A DNA stretch of 48,567 bases from an uncultured Porphyromonadaceae bacterium (GTDB lineage Bacteria; Bacteroidota; Bacteroidia; Bacteroidales; Muribaculaceae): NCBI GenBank assembly GCA_947174995.1, contig CAMWLC010000019.1, forward strand, positions 1 through 48,567, written 5' to 3'. A program made the position numbers and the translations under genes. Shown here one piece after another: positions 23,213 to 33,022 of the stretch. Positions within the stretch are counted from its first letter, which is position 1. Each line of letters opens with the position of its first letter. Below the pieces are notes generated by a model that made no database searches, was not told the DNA's origin, and saw only the letters and a list, made by a program, of their open reading frames with translations.

Positions 23213-24502
23213 TCAGAATTTTATCGTGAACTCCGTCCCCTTTCCCGGTACGCTCGTCACCCCGATGCTCCATCCCTGCAATTCCACAATCTGCCTTACA
23301 TAAAACAGGCCGAGGCCGTACCCTGTGGTCTCATACCTGTCGCCCGATGACACGCGATAGAACTTGTCGAAAATATACGGAAGGTTATCCCCGGCAATTC
23401 CGATGCCGTTGTCGGCGACTGAAATCGAGCCTCCGTCGGCACGCACTGTAATATCGACTGATTCGCCGGAATATTTTACAGCATTGTCCAAAAGATTCGA
23501 CACTACATTTCCGAAATGCAGGGGATCGGTCACGACCGCGAGATTATCAGGGATGTCGATGGTGACATTCACCGGTTTGTCGGCCTTTAGCCTTATCATC
23601 TCCGCGACTTCCGCCACTACGGGCTTTATGGCTGTCCGTGCGGTCTTGAGTTTCATTGTCCTGAATCTTTCAGTGCTCATGGAGAGAATATTCTCGATCA
23701 TGCCGGACAGAACCCCGAGTCTCTGAATGATAATATTCAGGAATTGCCGGTTCCTTTTCTCATCGCTCTGGTCATAATATCTGAGCATGGAGTCTGCGGC
23801 TGAATATGCCACGGCCACAGGAGTCTTCAGCTCATGGGTCATGTTGTGGGTGAAATCATCCTTCATCTGTTCGAGCGTCTTCAACCGGCTGACTGTCCTT
23901 GAGAGATAGAGGGTGAGGAAAGAGAATATCAATATCAGACAGATGAAAGGCAGGATTATACCCCACATTCCGGCGAGTACATTTCCCGGCATGGGCGACA
24001 CGTAGACCATGTATTCAGGAGAGGGCTCCGGAGTCAGATTGTATGCGACGCACCACAGTCGGGAGTCATTCTCCGGTTCCGACTGCGGCTGGAGAATGGA
24101 GGCGAATCCGGGCTTGAGCCCGTGGCGTCCAAGTTCGGCCCGGAAGATACTGTCGAGTTCCGCCTGATCCGGATTTGGCCGGTTATATTGGAATTCCAGC
24201 CCGAAACGAAGGAGACCTGCAAGAGTAATCCTCAGTGTATCCGCATTGGCCGGGCGTCCGTCTTTCTGCTGGACCATTTCCGTGAACGCGTTCAGTCTGA
24301 TGAATGATTCCCCGGCATCCTCTCCGCTCTGCATCCTCCCGATCATCTCGAGCATGACGGCATTTCCCGCGCACTCCCTCACGGTCTCCATCATAGTGTC
24401 CCTTTCGTTGAGATAAAGACGGAAGAGACTGCACGTAGCCGCTATCACAGCTGCGGCGGCTACGGCAAGCGAGAGGGTCATTATGATTTTCAGGCGTTTC
24501 AT
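23213..24502 (-). CDS. Sensor histidine kinase (RprX-like)
   Basis: A 429-residue inner-membrane kinase that senses an unknown signal. It has transmembrane helix 1 at about 7-29, a periplasmic sensor of roughly 145 residues with no recognised domain, and helix 2 at about 179-200. The HisKA domain has phospho-His223 in FTHNMTHELKTPV. The ATPase domain has N-box Asn340, G1 DNGIGI (364-369) and G2 GYGLGL (394-399). It has no HAMP domain. The string HELKTPVAVAY is typical of a Bacteroidota envelope-sensing kinase group. A TAAATTTG box at 24507-24514 lies almost at the start codon, implying a very short leader. It is divergent from the putative target operon. Confidence 0.93.
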   Translation of the reverse strand: MKRLKIIMTLSLAVAAAAVIAATCSLFRLYLNERDTMMETVRECAGNAVMLEMIGRMQSGEDAGESFIRLNAFTEMVQQKDGRPANADTLRITLAGLLRFGLEFQYNRPNPDQAELDSIFRAELGRHGLKPGFASILQPQSEPENDSRLWCVAYNLTPEPSPEYMVYVSPMPGNVLAGMWGIILPFICLILIFSFLTLYLSRTVSRLKTLEQMKDDFTHNMTHELKTPVAVAYSAADSMLRYYDQSDEKRNRQFLNIIIQRLGVLSGMIENILSMSTERFRTMKLKTARTAIKPVVAEVAEMIRLKADKPVNVTIDIPDNLAVVTDPLHFGNVVSNLLDNAVKYSGESVDITVRADGGSISVADNGIGIAGDNLPYIFDKFYRVSSGDRYETTGYGLGLFYVRQIVELQGWSIGVTSVPGKGTEFTIKF

Positions 24503-24506
24503 GACG

Positions 24507-24514
24507 CAAATTTA
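24507..24514 (-). promoter_or_regulatory. Possible -7 box of histidine kinase operon
   Basis: TAAATTTG on the minus strand matches the consensus but lies 5 bp upstream of the kinase ATG. If used, the mRNA would be leaderless or nearly so. No good -33 element is seen. Confidence 0.4.
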
Positions 24515-24543
24515 TCAAAAAATATCGAAAGGAGGGGTGTATG

Positions 24544-24582
24544 CTAAGACTAACTAAGACTAAAGAAGGCTTCGCTAAGACT
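24544..24582. promoter_or_regulatory. Predicted response-regulator operator: 3 x CTAAGACT
   Basis: CTAAGACT occurs at 24544-24551, 24554-24561 and 24575-24582, with starts 10 and 21 bp apart, so all three face the same side of the helix. The last copy occupies the -33 region of the promoter whose -7 box is at 24602, where no TTTG is present. This is the layout of activator sites for OmpR-type regulators. The repeats are seen; the binding protein is inferred from the divergent regulator genes. Confidence 0.65.
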
Positions 24583-24601
24583 GTCGTGCCGGCATGAGAG
24601 C

Positions 24602-24609
24602 TAACTTTG
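24602..24609 (+). promoter_or_regulatory. -7 box of lipoprotein/barrel operon
   Basis: TAACTTTG is a perfect TAnnTTTG match 25 bp before the lipoprotein ATG. The -33 position lacks TTTG and is covered by the third CTAAGACT repeat, which suggests activator dependence. Confidence 0.65.
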
Positions 24610-24634
24610 CAGCGTAAACCAAAACCCACTTGAT

Positions 24635-25375
24635 ATGAAACGGATATTATACCTCGGTCAGGCGCTCGTAGTTATGATCGCGCTTTTGCTTCCCGCAGGA
24701 TGTTCGTCCCCACGGGCGCTCGTGTTCGCAAACCGTGAATGGCACATTACCGATCATTATGGTCAGATAATCGACAAGGATACCACCTATCGCATGACCT
24801 TGGGCAACTTTCTGTACTGGGACCCTCTGACAATCATATCCTCCTCCGATTCCGTGGCCAAGTATCCCGGCATGGACCGTTTCATGGCGGATATACTCCA
24901 TACCGCCCGACTTGACGGTGCCGAGATTCTTTTCTATGTGCCGCAGAGGATGACGATGTTCGTCAGGCCTGCGGGCGAAATGCCGCCTATAAAACCCTCC
25001 TCCATTTCCGTGAGGATGAATGAGGAGAGCCGCTGCACTACATGGGTCAATGAAGATGATGTGGAGGACTGGAAAAGAAAGCCCGGTGAAATGTACACAT
25101 ACACCCACTTTGATAAAGGCAAGAAGAGGATTCTTATCGTGGATGCATACGACTACGGTGATACTCCCGTGGCGCAGATCACCATACTCCAGTCCCCGAG
25201 CAAGGCTACCTCCAAAATGAAAGTTCCCGAGAACATACGGAGAGCGTATTGGTATCATGACCTCAAGCATTTCGCGCGTGATATCGAATTCTGGTCCCAT
25301 CAGGTTGACAGCCACTATGAGAATGCCATCGAAAACTACCGACTCGGACTTGAGCAAAAACTCAGAAACAAATGA
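24635..25375 (+). CDS. Lipoprotein of unknown function
   Basis: A 246-residue lipoprotein with signal peptide and lipobox LPAGC (Cys23), followed by SSPRA. The mature part is a mixed alpha/beta domain with WHITDHYGQIIDKDTTYRM, many aromatic residues and a charged helical C-terminus. I recognise no family. The short neutral stretch after the Cys has no acidic export signal, so it may stay on the periplasmic side. It overlaps the following outer-membrane barrel gene by 4 bp (ATGA), so the two products are probably made together and may form a complex. Expression is likely controlled by the divergent two-component system. Confidence 0.75.
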   Translation: MKRILYLGQALVVMIALLLPAGCSSPRALVFANREWHITDHYGQIIDKDTTYRMTLGNFLYWDPLTIISSSDSVAKYPGMDRFMADILHTARLDGAEILFYVPQRMTMFVRPAGEMPPIKPSSISVRMNEESRCTTWVNEDDVEDWKRKPGEMYTYTHFDKGKKRILIVDAYDYGDTPVAQITILQSPSKATSKMKVPENIRRAYWYHDLKHFARDIEFWSHQVDSHYENAIENYRLGLEQKLRNK

Positions 25376-27513
25376 AACGGATATTTCTAACAATTCTCAA
25401 TCTCCTCCTTATCTCCTGGACTGCCATAGAGGCGCAAGAAACTGTGACCGATTCCATCGCGGAAAGCGATCTGCCGGCGACACTGCAGGAAGTGGTCGTG
25501 AAGGCTCCTCTCGTCAGAAGGGAGGCAGACCGAATCGTACTTAACGTAGCCGCGGATCCTCTGTCGGCAAATAAGAATGCACAGGAACTGTTGAAGACAG
25601 CTCCCGGTGTATGGGCTACGGAGGACGCCCTCTCCATATACGGCCAAGGGGGTACGACCGTCTATATTGACGACAGGAAAGTGAATATGTCAGGAAACAG
25701 GCTTATGACATACCTGAAGACCATCAGGTCATCATCCATCGCATCCATCGAGATCATCCCTCAGGCCGGTGCGGAATATAGTGCCGATTCCTCGGGAGGC
25801 ATCATAAGAATAAACCTGAAACGCAACCGCGTAGACGGGCTCAACGGCTCGGCAGGTCTGAATGTGACGGCGGGGAAATACAAGCAATGGGTAAATCCGT
25901 TCGTAAGCCTGGGTCTGCATAGCGGGCGTTGGACTGTGAATCTCAACGGGAGCGCCAACGGCAGTCCTTCCGACAGGTATCTGAACCGGGAGGAAACGAC
26001 CAACAGCGAGTTGGCTCTTGCCATGACCGGAACCTCGCGGCATAAGATGAAAGCCATTCAAGGCAACGTGTCGCTCGGCATATTTTATGATCCGACCAAG
26101 AAGGATAAGATAGGTATTCAGTTCGATTACAATCCTGAAACCACCCGTACTACAGTGCTTTCCGTTACGGAGACGCAGGGGTACGGTGCCAACGGCAGTA
26201 CGCACGGAACGTATGCCGATACGGAACGTTTCCATAATTTCAATATAGCGTTCAACTGGTCTCATACCACTGATGACAAAGGATCCCTGCTGAAACTTAT
26301 TTCAAATTACACTTTCCGGACCTCATCCGTGAAAGAGGACAATATAATGAGACTATCTTACAGTCCTGTCGATTCGGTTTATAACACTGATAATCTCAAC
26401 CGATATAACGTGTACGTCACGGAACTTTCTTTCCGCAAGGTATTCAACCCGGACTGGAATCTGAACGCAGGAGTCAAATACACCTTTAACGATGTGTCAA
26501 ACCGTTCTTTCCACAGTTACCTGAAGGATGGCGCGTGGATACCGGATATATGGTATGATTTCGACACGTCATACGATGAGAATATAGCGGGACTGTATGT
26601 GACGGCCAACGGCCGGGCGGGCAGGTGGAAATTCAAGGCAGGACTACGCGGCGAATATTCAGCCACCGGAGGAGGTCTGCCGACCGGCAGACGATTTGAT
26701 GTATTTCCCAACGTCAATATATCATATAGTATCCGCGATGGTGGGGACTACACCGTTGCCTTGGGATATTACAGATACATCCGCCGGCCCTCGTTCAATT
26801 CTCTGAATCCTGTTGTAAGACAGATTTCCGACTATACGTATACAGTGGGTGACCCGAATCTTACCCCGGGTTTCACGGATGCGTTGAGCCTGGACTTCGT
26901 GCTTGCCGGCAAATTCATCGTGGCAGCCGGATATTCAATGACCGACGGTCCTATAAGACAGATGTTCAAATCAAATCCGGATTATCCCGAGAGACTGTAT
27001 CTGACGTGGGAAAATGAGGGCAGTGACCGCAATGCCTTCGTGCATGGCAACGGCTCCGTCAATATCACGGAATGGTGGAATCTCTATTCGAGCCTCACAT
27101 ACGTGCTGACTTCCCAAAAACTCTCCCGGGAAGGTCCGTATGAGACATCCGGCTATCTTCAGCTCGTTGCCGCCACCACGTTCCGATTACCGGGAGGGTT
27201 TAACCTGACGATGAACTGTTTCTACAATTCCGGCATGAGGATCGGCAATATAAAGGTTTTTCCGATTCTGAATCTCAATCCGACGTTACAGAAACAGTTC
27301 GGCAGACATTGGTCCGTGTCGGCCGGTGTGGAAAACATGCTGCAGAGGAAAAACAGGATCAGGACTTCCTCATCCGGATATGACCGGCTCAGCTGTTCGC
27401 GAAGCTATGTGGAGGCAAAGGTGGGCGTGACCTGCAGATTTGATTCCGGAAAAGGCTTCCGGACCCCGAAAATCGAAAGAAACACCGACAATTCAAGATT
27501 CAGCAAAGAGTAA
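25372..27513 (+). CDS. TonB-receptor-like outer-membrane barrel (OMP_b-brl_3)
   Basis: A 713-residue outer-membrane protein. It has a signal peptide of about 21 residues (ending IEA). A TonB-box-like and plug region (about 40-150) follows, with LQEVVVKAPLVRREADRIVLNV, NAQELLKTAPGV, VYIDDRKV and IEIIPQAGAEYSADSSGGIIRINLK. A long beta barrel with alternating aromatic strands completes it. The common N-terminal carboxypeptidase-like domain is missing, so the plug follows the signal peptide directly. No SusD partner is present; instead a small lipoprotein is translationally coupled. Substrate is unknown. Such barrels without SusD often respond to envelope stress, metal or peptide ligands, but nothing here decides between them. 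Confidence 0.88.
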   Translation: MKRIFLTILNLLLISWTAIEAQETVTDSIAESDLPATLQEVVVKAPLVRREADRIVLNVAADPLSANKNAQELLKTAPGVWATEDALSIYGQGGTTVYIDDRKVNMSGNRLMTYLKTIRSSSIASIEIIPQAGAEYSADSSGGIIRINLKRNRVDGLNGSAGLNVTAGKYKQWVNPFVSLGLHSGRWTVNLNGSANGSPSDRYLNREETTNSELALAMTGTSRHKMKAIQGNVSLGIFYDPTKKDKIGIQFDYNPETTRTTVLSVTETQGYGANGSTHGTYADTERFHNFNIAFNWSHTTDDKGSLLKLISNYTFRTSSVKEDNIMRLSYSPVDSVYNTDNLNRYNVYVTELSFRKVFNPDWNLNAGVKYTFNDVSNRSFHSYLKDGAWIPDIWYDFDTSYDENIAGLYVTANGRAGRWKFKAGLRGEYSATGGGLPTGRRFDVFPNVNISYSIRDGGDYTVALGYYRYIRRPSFNSLNPVVRQISDYTYTVGDPNLTPGFTDALSLDFVLAGKFIVAAGYSMTDGPIRQMFKSNPDYPERLYLTWENEGSDRNAFVHGNGSVNITEWWNLYSSLTYVLTSQKLSREGPYETSGYLQLVAATTFRLPGGFNLTMNCFYNSGMRIGNIKVFPILNLNPTLQKQFGRHWSVSAGVENMLQRKNRIRTSSSGYDRLSCSRSYVEAKVGVTCRFDSGKGFRTPKIERNTDNSRFSKE

Positions 27514-27540
27514 TTTTATTTTCCAATAGTGTTTTTTCGG

Positions 27541-28803
27541 TCAGAGACCGAGGGAGCGCCAGATACGGTCGGTGGCGCCGAGCTTGTCGGCGATGTATTC
27601 GCCGGCCCATCGGCCCCGCTTCTCCCGCTCCACAAGGTCATGAAGCATACGGTCGGCGTGGCGCGCGAAACTGTCGGCGCTGCTGATCTCGATACCTCCT
27701 CCCAGGGCCTTCAGCTCCCGGGCTTCGATAAACTTCGCGTTGTTGGGCCCGAACATCACCGGCACGCCGTAGACGGCCGCCTCGTTGATGTTGTGTATTC
27801 CCGCTCCGAATCCTCCTCCGATATAAGCTACATCGGCATATCCGTAGGCCGACGCCAGCAGACCGAAACAGTCTATCACGAGCACCTGCGCACCGTCGAG
27901 CAGTTCCGGCCGCTCCTTGGCCTCGCTGAGCAGCACCGCGCCATGCGTGAATCTTTCCCGTAGCTTCTCCAGTCTCCCGGCGTCAAACTCGTGGGGCGCG
28001 ATGACCAGCTTCACCTCCGGGCGGGAATTGATCCACGCGGCGTACACATCCTCATCCTCCGGCCAGCTGCTTCCGGCCATCAGCACCATAGGGGGACGTC
28101 CGCCCGAGCCTTTGGCGCCGCAGAAACGTTCCAGCTCCGGGATAGGCTTCACTCCGCGCATGATGTCGGTCACACGGTCGAAACGTGTGTCGCCCGCCAC
28201 CTCTACATTATCTATTCCCCGCCCTTTCAGCAGATCCATGCTCGCTCCGTCCTGCACGAAAATGCGTTCAAACATCCTCAGCCAACCAAGATATGATTTG
28301 CCCCAGGACTTGAAAAAGGCCTGGTCGGACCGGAACACCGCGCTGATAAGGTATGTCTTGCAACCGATGCGGCGCAGTTCCCGCAGATAGTTGCGCCAGA
28401 ACTCGTATTTCACGAAGACTGCCCATTCCGGTCTCAGTGTCTTCACGAACTTCCGGGCGTTGCCCGGAGTGTCGAAAGGAAGATAGGCCACGGCGTCGGC
28501 GTGTGCGTAGTCGGCCCTCACCTCATAGCCGGAGGGAGAGAAAAACGTGAGGCATATCTTCAGTTCGGGATGCTCTCGTTTGAGCCGTTCTATCAACGGG
28601 CGCCCCTGTTCGAACTCCCCGAGTGAGGCGGCGTGAACCCACACCCAGCGTTCCCCCTCGCGGCGTATGGCCTTCAGGCGCGGCAGAGTCTGCTTCTGGC
28701 CGGAGGTCATGAGCCGCGCCTTCACGTGGCCGAACCTTCCGGCAAGACGCGCCCCCAGAGCGTAGGCTCCGAGGGCGGTGTTGTATACTGCTGATTCAAT
28801 CAT
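27541..28803 (-). CDS. waaA: 3-deoxy-D-manno-octulosonate (Kdo) transferase
   Basis: Transfers Kdo from CMP-Kdo to the lipid A precursor at the inner membrane, an essential step of LPS core assembly. The 420-residue GT-B protein has an N-terminal membrane-associated helix, VWVHAASLGEFEQGRPLIE carrying the conserved catalytic Glu, AVFVKYEFWRNYL, and the C-terminal GGGFGAGIHNINEAAVYG motif for CMP-Kdo binding. The start MIESAVYN at 28803 is taken; the upstream extension is antisense to gltX coding and would not be used. It follows gltX by 16 bp. How many Kdo residues it adds is not evident. Confidence 0.94.
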   Translation of the reverse strand: MIESAVYNTALGAYALGARLAGRFGHVKARLMTSGQKQTLPRLKAIRREGERWVWVHAASLGEFEQGRPLIERLKREHPELKICLTFFSPSGYEVRADYAHADAVAYLPFDTPGNARKFVKTLRPEWAVFVKYEFWRNYLRELRRIGCKTYLISAVFRSDQAFFKSWGKSYLGWLRMFERIFVQDGASMDLLKGRGIDNVEVAGDTRFDRVTDIMRGVKPIPELERFCGAKGSGGRPPMVLMAGSSWPEDEDVYAAWINSRPEVKLVIAPHEFDAGRLEKLRERFTHGAVLLSEAKERPELLDGAQVLVIDCFGLLASAYGYADVAYIGGGFGAGIHNINEAAVYGVPVMFGPNNAKFIEARELKALGGGIEISSADSFARHADRMLHDLVEREKRGRWAGEYIADKLGATDRIWRSLGL

Positions 28804-28819
28804 GACGGTATTCTGTAGG

Positions 28820-30346
28820 TCAGGAAGCCGGCTCAATCTTATCGATGGCGCGGCGGATACGCGCGATGACCTCCTCCTTGGGCATGAGCTCCGTGATGTC
28901 GAACATGTGCGGCCCGCGGCAGGCACCTACCACGGCGAGGCGGAAAGCGTTCATCACATTGCCGAGATGGTATCCCTTGGAGGCAATCCAGTCGAGCACT
29001 ATCTTCTCTGCATTGGCCGAAGTCATGTCATCGATACCCTCAAGCACACCGATAAGTTCCTCCATGATGCGGGGGGTGTCGGCGCTCCAACGCTTCTTCA
29101 CATCCTTCGGGGCAAACTCCGTCGGGGCCTCGAAGAAGAAACTTCCCTGGTCCCAGAGATCGCCGACAAGGTCGGCGCGTCCCTTTACCATGCCGACGGC
29201 GCGGGCCACGTAGTCCTCGTCGAATCCCGTCACCCCCCTCTCGGCGAGAACGGGCATGAAGAGAAGGGCGAGATCATGGTCGTCCATACGCATCAGATAC
29301 TCATGATTGAACCAGATGCCCTTCTTGTAGTCGAACTTTGCGCCTGATTTCGCGCAGTGATCGAATGAGAAACGCTCTATTAGCTCGTCCATCGACATCA
29401 GCTCGCTGTCATCGCCCGGATTCCATCCGAGGAGTGCCAGAAAATTGACCACAGCCTCGGGCAGATACCCCTTCTCGCGGTATCCCGACGACACTTCTCC
29501 CGATTGCGGGTCATGCCATTCGAGGGGGAAGACAGGGAAGCCAAGTTTGTCGCCGTCGCGCTTCGAGAGTTTGCCGTTGCCCACCGGCTTGAGCAGCAGG
29601 GGGAGATGCACGAACTGCGGCATGGTGTCCGTCCAGCCGAAAGCCTCGTAGAGCAGCACGTGGAGCGGAGCCGAGGGGAGCCACTCCTCGCCGCGTATCA
29701 CATGGGAAACCTCCATCAGATGGTCATCCACGATATTGGCCAGGTGATAGGTGGGGAGGTCATCGGCGCTCTTGTAGAGCACCTTGTCGTCAAGAATGGA
29801 GGAATTGATCACCACCTCTCCACGGATGAGGTCGTTTACCTTCACCTCGCGGTCAGGCTCTATCTTGAAGCGCACCACATACTGTGTGCCGTCGGCTATC
29901 AGCTTCTCCACCTCCTCGGGGGGCATCGTCAGCGAATTGCGCATGGAGCCGCGTGTGGAGGCGTCATATTGGAAATTGGGGAATTTCTCGCGTGCCGCCT
30001 CCAGTTCCTCGGGAGTGTCGAAGGCTATGTACGCCTTTCCCTCGTCGAGTAGCTGCCGGGCATACTTGCGGTAGATGTCGCGGCGTTCGCTCTGCTTGTA
30101 GGGACCGTAGGGGCCACCCTCGCGCACACCCTCGTCAATACCTATCCCGAGCCATCGGAGCGACTCGTTGATATAATCTTCGGCACCCGGCACGAAACGG
30201 CGTGAATCGGTGTCCTCGATGCGGAGAATCATGTCGCCCCCATGCTTGCGGGCGAAGAGATAGTTGAAAAGGGCGGTGCGTACACCCCCTATGTGGAGAG
30301 GCCCCGTGGGTGAGGGGGCGAAGCGGACTCTTACTTTTTTATTCAT
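28820..30346 (-). CDS. gltX: Glutamyl-tRNA synthetase
   Basis: Attaches glutamate to tRNA-Glu. The 508-residue class I enzyme has the HIGH-type motif [20 protein letters not shown] near residue 11, the KMSKS-type loop [11 protein letters not shown], and the anticodon-binding helical C-terminal domain. Length and motifs are those of a normal bacterial GluRS. Whether it also charges tRNA-Gln, with amidation by GatCAB, is not shown here. It is third in a leftward unit after the helicase and DUF3256 genes (8 bp gap) and before waaA (16 bp gap). Confidence 0.97.
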   Translation of the reverse strand: MNKKVRVRFAPSPTGPLHIGGVRTALFNYLFARKHGGDMILRIEDTDSRRFVPGAEDYINESLRWLGIGIDEGVREGGPYGPYKQSERRDIYRKYARQLLDEGKAYIAFDTPEELEAAREKFPNFQYDASTRGSMRNSLTMPPEEVEKLIADGTQYVVRFKIEPDREVKVNDLIRGEVVINSSILDDKVLYKSADDLPTYHLANIVDDHLMEVSHVIRGEEWLPSAPLHVLLYEAFGWTDTMPQFVHLPLLLKPVGNGKLSKRDGDKLGFPVFPLEWHDPQSGEVSSGYREKGYLPEAVVNFLALLGWNPGDDSELMSMDELIERFSFDHCAKSGAKFDYKKGIWFNHEYLMRMDDHDLALLFMPVLAERGVTGFDEDYVARAVGMVKGRADLVGDLWDQGSFFFEAPTEFAPKDVKKRWSADTPRIMEELIGVLEGIDDMTSANAEKIVLDWIASKGYHLGNVMNAFRLAVVGACRGPHMFDITELMPKEEVIARIRRAIDKIEPAS

Positions 30347-30354
30347 TATGGGAA

Positions 30355-31074
30355 TTATGGGAGATTTGGGATTTTATGGGAGAATTTTTTGCCGTTCCAG
30401 GTCCATGTCAGGGCGGGTCGCAGGTACTTGCTTACCGTTTCTGACGATTCAAGAGGGAGGTGGTTGCCCAGGGTCATGCGTCCCGTCAGCGTGGGTGACT
30501 CCTTCGCTACGCTCCACTCTACCGTCGGGAATGGTATGAGGCTTTCTATCTCCTTGCGGTTCACCCCCTTGGGAATATCCAGGAAATCCTTCACCTCGGG
30601 TGTGGAGATGAACTTCCGCGTCTCGAGGGGATTCATCGCCGCGTCGAAGAAACGTATCTCCGTGTCGGGGCCTTCCTCGGGAGTGCCGACGGTGTAAAGG
30701 GTCATCACGATTGTCCCGGCAGGGGAGGGGAGGGTGCGTACGGTCAGAGTGCTCACGTCGGTGATGCTCGCCTTGAGGTAGTCCGGGGTGACATCGATGA
30801 GATGGGAAGAGCCCTCCATGGCGTTAGGGGCCTGCCAGATGGAATCGGCATCGAAATAATCGAGCATATCCAGACGCGTGGAGCGGCGCAGCAGGTCGAG
30901 CGTGCCCAAGGGGAGCTTCACGAAAGCCTCGCGGGCTGAGATAGAATCGGGCCCGACGGGAGCTTTCCCTTTTGCACGCGCCGCAGGCGTGCAGAGGGCC
31001 GCGATGGCCATCCACACGCCTGTCAACGCTATGGTGAGGGTCTTACTTTTTCTTTTTATTGATGAAGATGTCAT
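30355..31074 (-). CDS. DUF3256 family exported protein
   Basis: A 239-residue protein of a family restricted to Bacteroidales as far as I know; function unknown. A basic N-terminus (SIKRKSK) precedes a hydrophobic signal segment and AARA cleavage site near residue 34. The mature region includes [28 protein letters not shown], typical of the family, and ends in strands with the motif [14 protein letters not shown]. Its start lies 32 bp inside the 3' end of the helicase gene in another frame, so translation is probably coupled. The periplasm is the likely location. Confidence 0.82.
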   Translation of the reverse strand: MTSSSIKRKSKTLTIALTGVWMAIAALCTPAARAKGKAPVGPDSISAREAFVKLPLGTLDLLRRSTRLDMLDYFDADSIWQAPNAMEGSSHLIDVTPDYLKASITDVSTLTVRTLPSPAGTIVMTLYTVGTPEEGPDTEIRFFDAAMNPLETRKFISTPEVKDFLDIPKGVNRKEIESLIPFPTVEWSVAKESPTLTGRMTLGNHLPLESSETVSKYLRPALTWTWNGKKFSHKIPNLP

Positions 31075-32944
31075 AATTGCCGTTGTATTTCGGTTCCTTG
31101 CCCGCGCTCTTCTTAGCGGACTTCCTCTCCTTTTTCGGAGCGGTGGCCCGCGTTTTCCTCTTGGGTTCCGTCTCACCCTTTCTCGAAGCCTTAGCAGTGC
31201 GCTTCTTCGCGCGGTCGCGGGCCTCGAGGGCATAATCCCTGTCTGTCGCTATCTCCGCACGTACCGGGTCGCCGAAGAAATCGGCGTGTTTGAGAGCATC
31301 GAGCACCCTATGGGCATCCTCCTTGCGCACATCGAAGAGAGTGTAGTCGGGTAGCAGGTCGATTCGGCCGATTTCGGGCTTGGGACCATTCACATTGCGG
31401 TTTACCAGCTCCATGAGGTTTCCCGGGAAGAATCCCCGCGCCTTGCCGATGTTGACCATCAGACGCTCGAAACCATCCTGGGCCGTGCGGCGGTCCTTCT
31501 CGCGGTTGGAGGGGCGCTCGCGCTTGCCCGTGCGCTCCCCGCGACCGTCGCGGTCGGAGCCGGAGGCGTTGAGGTCGATGTCCGGCATGTTCTGATAGTA
31601 CTGAAGCAGACGGTTGAACTCCAGCGAGAGCACGCGTTTCAGAAGATCCTCCTCCGAGAGCCATTCCAGTTTTTTGCGCACGCCGGGGAGATACTTGTTG
31701 ATTTCATTCTCATCCACCTGTACGCGCTCCAGGCGGTCGGCCAGATTATACAGTTGCTTTTCAATAATATGCTCCGGAGTGGGCACCTTCTTGTATTCAA
31801 AGGTCTTGCCGATCTTCTTTTCGATTTCGCGCAGTTTGCCACGCTCGCGGGAGTGGATGATGGCTACGGAGACGCCCGTCTTGTTGGCGCGTCCGGTGCG
31901 TCCCGAGCGGTGGGTGTAGACGGCGGTGTCGTCTGGCAGACCGTAGTTTATCACGTGGGTCAGGTCATCCACGTCCAGGCCGCGGGCGGCCACGTCGGTA
32001 GCCACGAGCAGCTGGGTCACGTGGTCGCGGAATTTCTTCATCGCCAGGTCTCGCTGTGCCTGCGAGAGGTCGCCGTGCAGGCAGTCCGCATTGTAGCCGT
32101 CGGCGATGAGCTTGTCGGCTATCTCCTGGGTCTCCTTCTTGGTGCGGCAGAAGATGATGCCGTAGATGTCGGGATTATTGTCGGCTATACGTTTCAAGGC
32201 AAGGTATTTGTCGTGGGCCTTGACCATATAGTAGATGTGCTTGACATTTTTGGAGCCTTCGTTCTTGTTTCCGGCCACGAACTCTACCGGATTCTTCATG
32301 AACCGCTTGGCTATCCCTGCTATTTCCTTGGGCATCGTGGCCGAGAACATCAGCATCTTGCGGTCCTCAGGCACATGGGAGAGTATTTCGTTGATGTCGT
32401 CCAGGAAGCCCATGTTGAGCATCTCGTCGGCCTCGTCGAGAATCACCGTATGCACGTCGTCAAGCTTTACCTCGCCCCGGTTGATGAGGTCGATCAGGCG
32501 TCCCGGGGTTGCCACTATTACCTGCACGCCCTTGCGCAGGGAGCGTATCTGGGAGTCGATGCTGGAGCCTCCGTAGACGGGGAGAATCCGCAGACCGTCG
32601 ATATACTTGGCGAAATCAGCGAGGTCTCCGGCGATCTGGAGGCAAAGCTCGCGTGTGGGGGCTATCACGAGGGCCTGCGGCACATCCTTCGACGTGTCGA
32701 TTCTCTGAAGCACGGGAAGACCGAATGCCGCCGTCTTGCCGGTGCCGGTCTGGGCCAGTCCCACCACGTCCCCCTCCTTGTCGATGAGGTGGGGAATGAC
32801 CATCTCCTGGATGGGCATGGGGTGCTCGAAACCAAGTTCATTTATCGCCTTGAGCAGACGGGGTTCCACTCCGAGTTCGTCAAATGTGCGCATTTCCTCT
32901 TCAGGTTCGAGGTGCTCCTCGATGATATTGTTGTTTTCTTCCAT
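31043..32944 (-). CDS. DEAD-box RNA helicase (DeaD/CsdA-like)
   Basis: A 633-residue ATP-dependent RNA helicase, probably acting in ribosome assembly or cold adaptation. An acidic N-terminal tail leads to the Q-motif region, motif I AQTGTGKT, PTRELCLQ, TPGRLIDL, motif II DEADEML, motif III SATMP and motif VI HRSGRTGR. A dimerisation-like helical segment follows (about 380-440), then a DbpA-type RNA-binding domain (about 490-565: FERLMVNIGKARGFFPGNLMEL). The very basic Lys/Arg-rich tail ends in INKKKK. This architecture is that of DeaD/CsdA rather than RhlE. It heads the unit DUF3256-gltX-waaA. Confidence 0.95.
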   Translation of the reverse strand: MEENNNIIEEHLEPEEEMRTFDELGVEPRLLKAINELGFEHPMPIQEMVIPHLIDKEGDVVGLAQTGTGKTAAFGLPVLQRIDTSKDVPQALVIAPTRELCLQIAGDLADFAKYIDGLRILPVYGGSSIDSQIRSLRKGVQVIVATPGRLIDLINRGEVKLDDVHTVILDEADEMLNMGFLDDINEILSHVPEDRKMLMFSATMPKEIAGIAKRFMKNPVEFVAGNKNEGSKNVKHIYYMVKAHDKYLALKRIADNNPDIYGIIFCRTKKETQEIADKLIADGYNADCLHGDLSQAQRDLAMKKFRDHVTQLLVATDVAARGLDVDDLTHVINYGLPDDTAVYTHRSGRTGRANKTGVSVAIIHSRERGKLREIEKKIGKTFEYKKVPTPEHIIEKQLYNLADRLERVQVDENEINKYLPGVRKKLEWLSEEDLLKRVLSLEFNRLLQYYQNMPDIDLNASGSDRDGRGERTGKRERPSNREKDRRTAQDGFERLMVNIGKARGFFPGNLMELVNRNVNGPKPEIGRIDLLPDYTLFDVRKEDAHRVLDALKHADFFGDPVRAEIATDRDYALEARDRAKKRTAKASRKGETEPKRKTRATAPKKERKSAKKSAGKEPKYNGNYDIFINKKKK

Positions 32945-33022
32945 TTAAGTTTGAATTTTCGATTATAACAACCGAAAAACCTCACTTTCTTGATTTGAGT
33001 GCGAAATTACAGAAAATTTACG

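Noticed and set aside
24635-27513. A polysaccharide utilisation locus around the barrel gene
   Set aside because: No SusD-like lipoprotein or glycoside hydrolase is nearby, and the small lipoprotein lacks SusD features.
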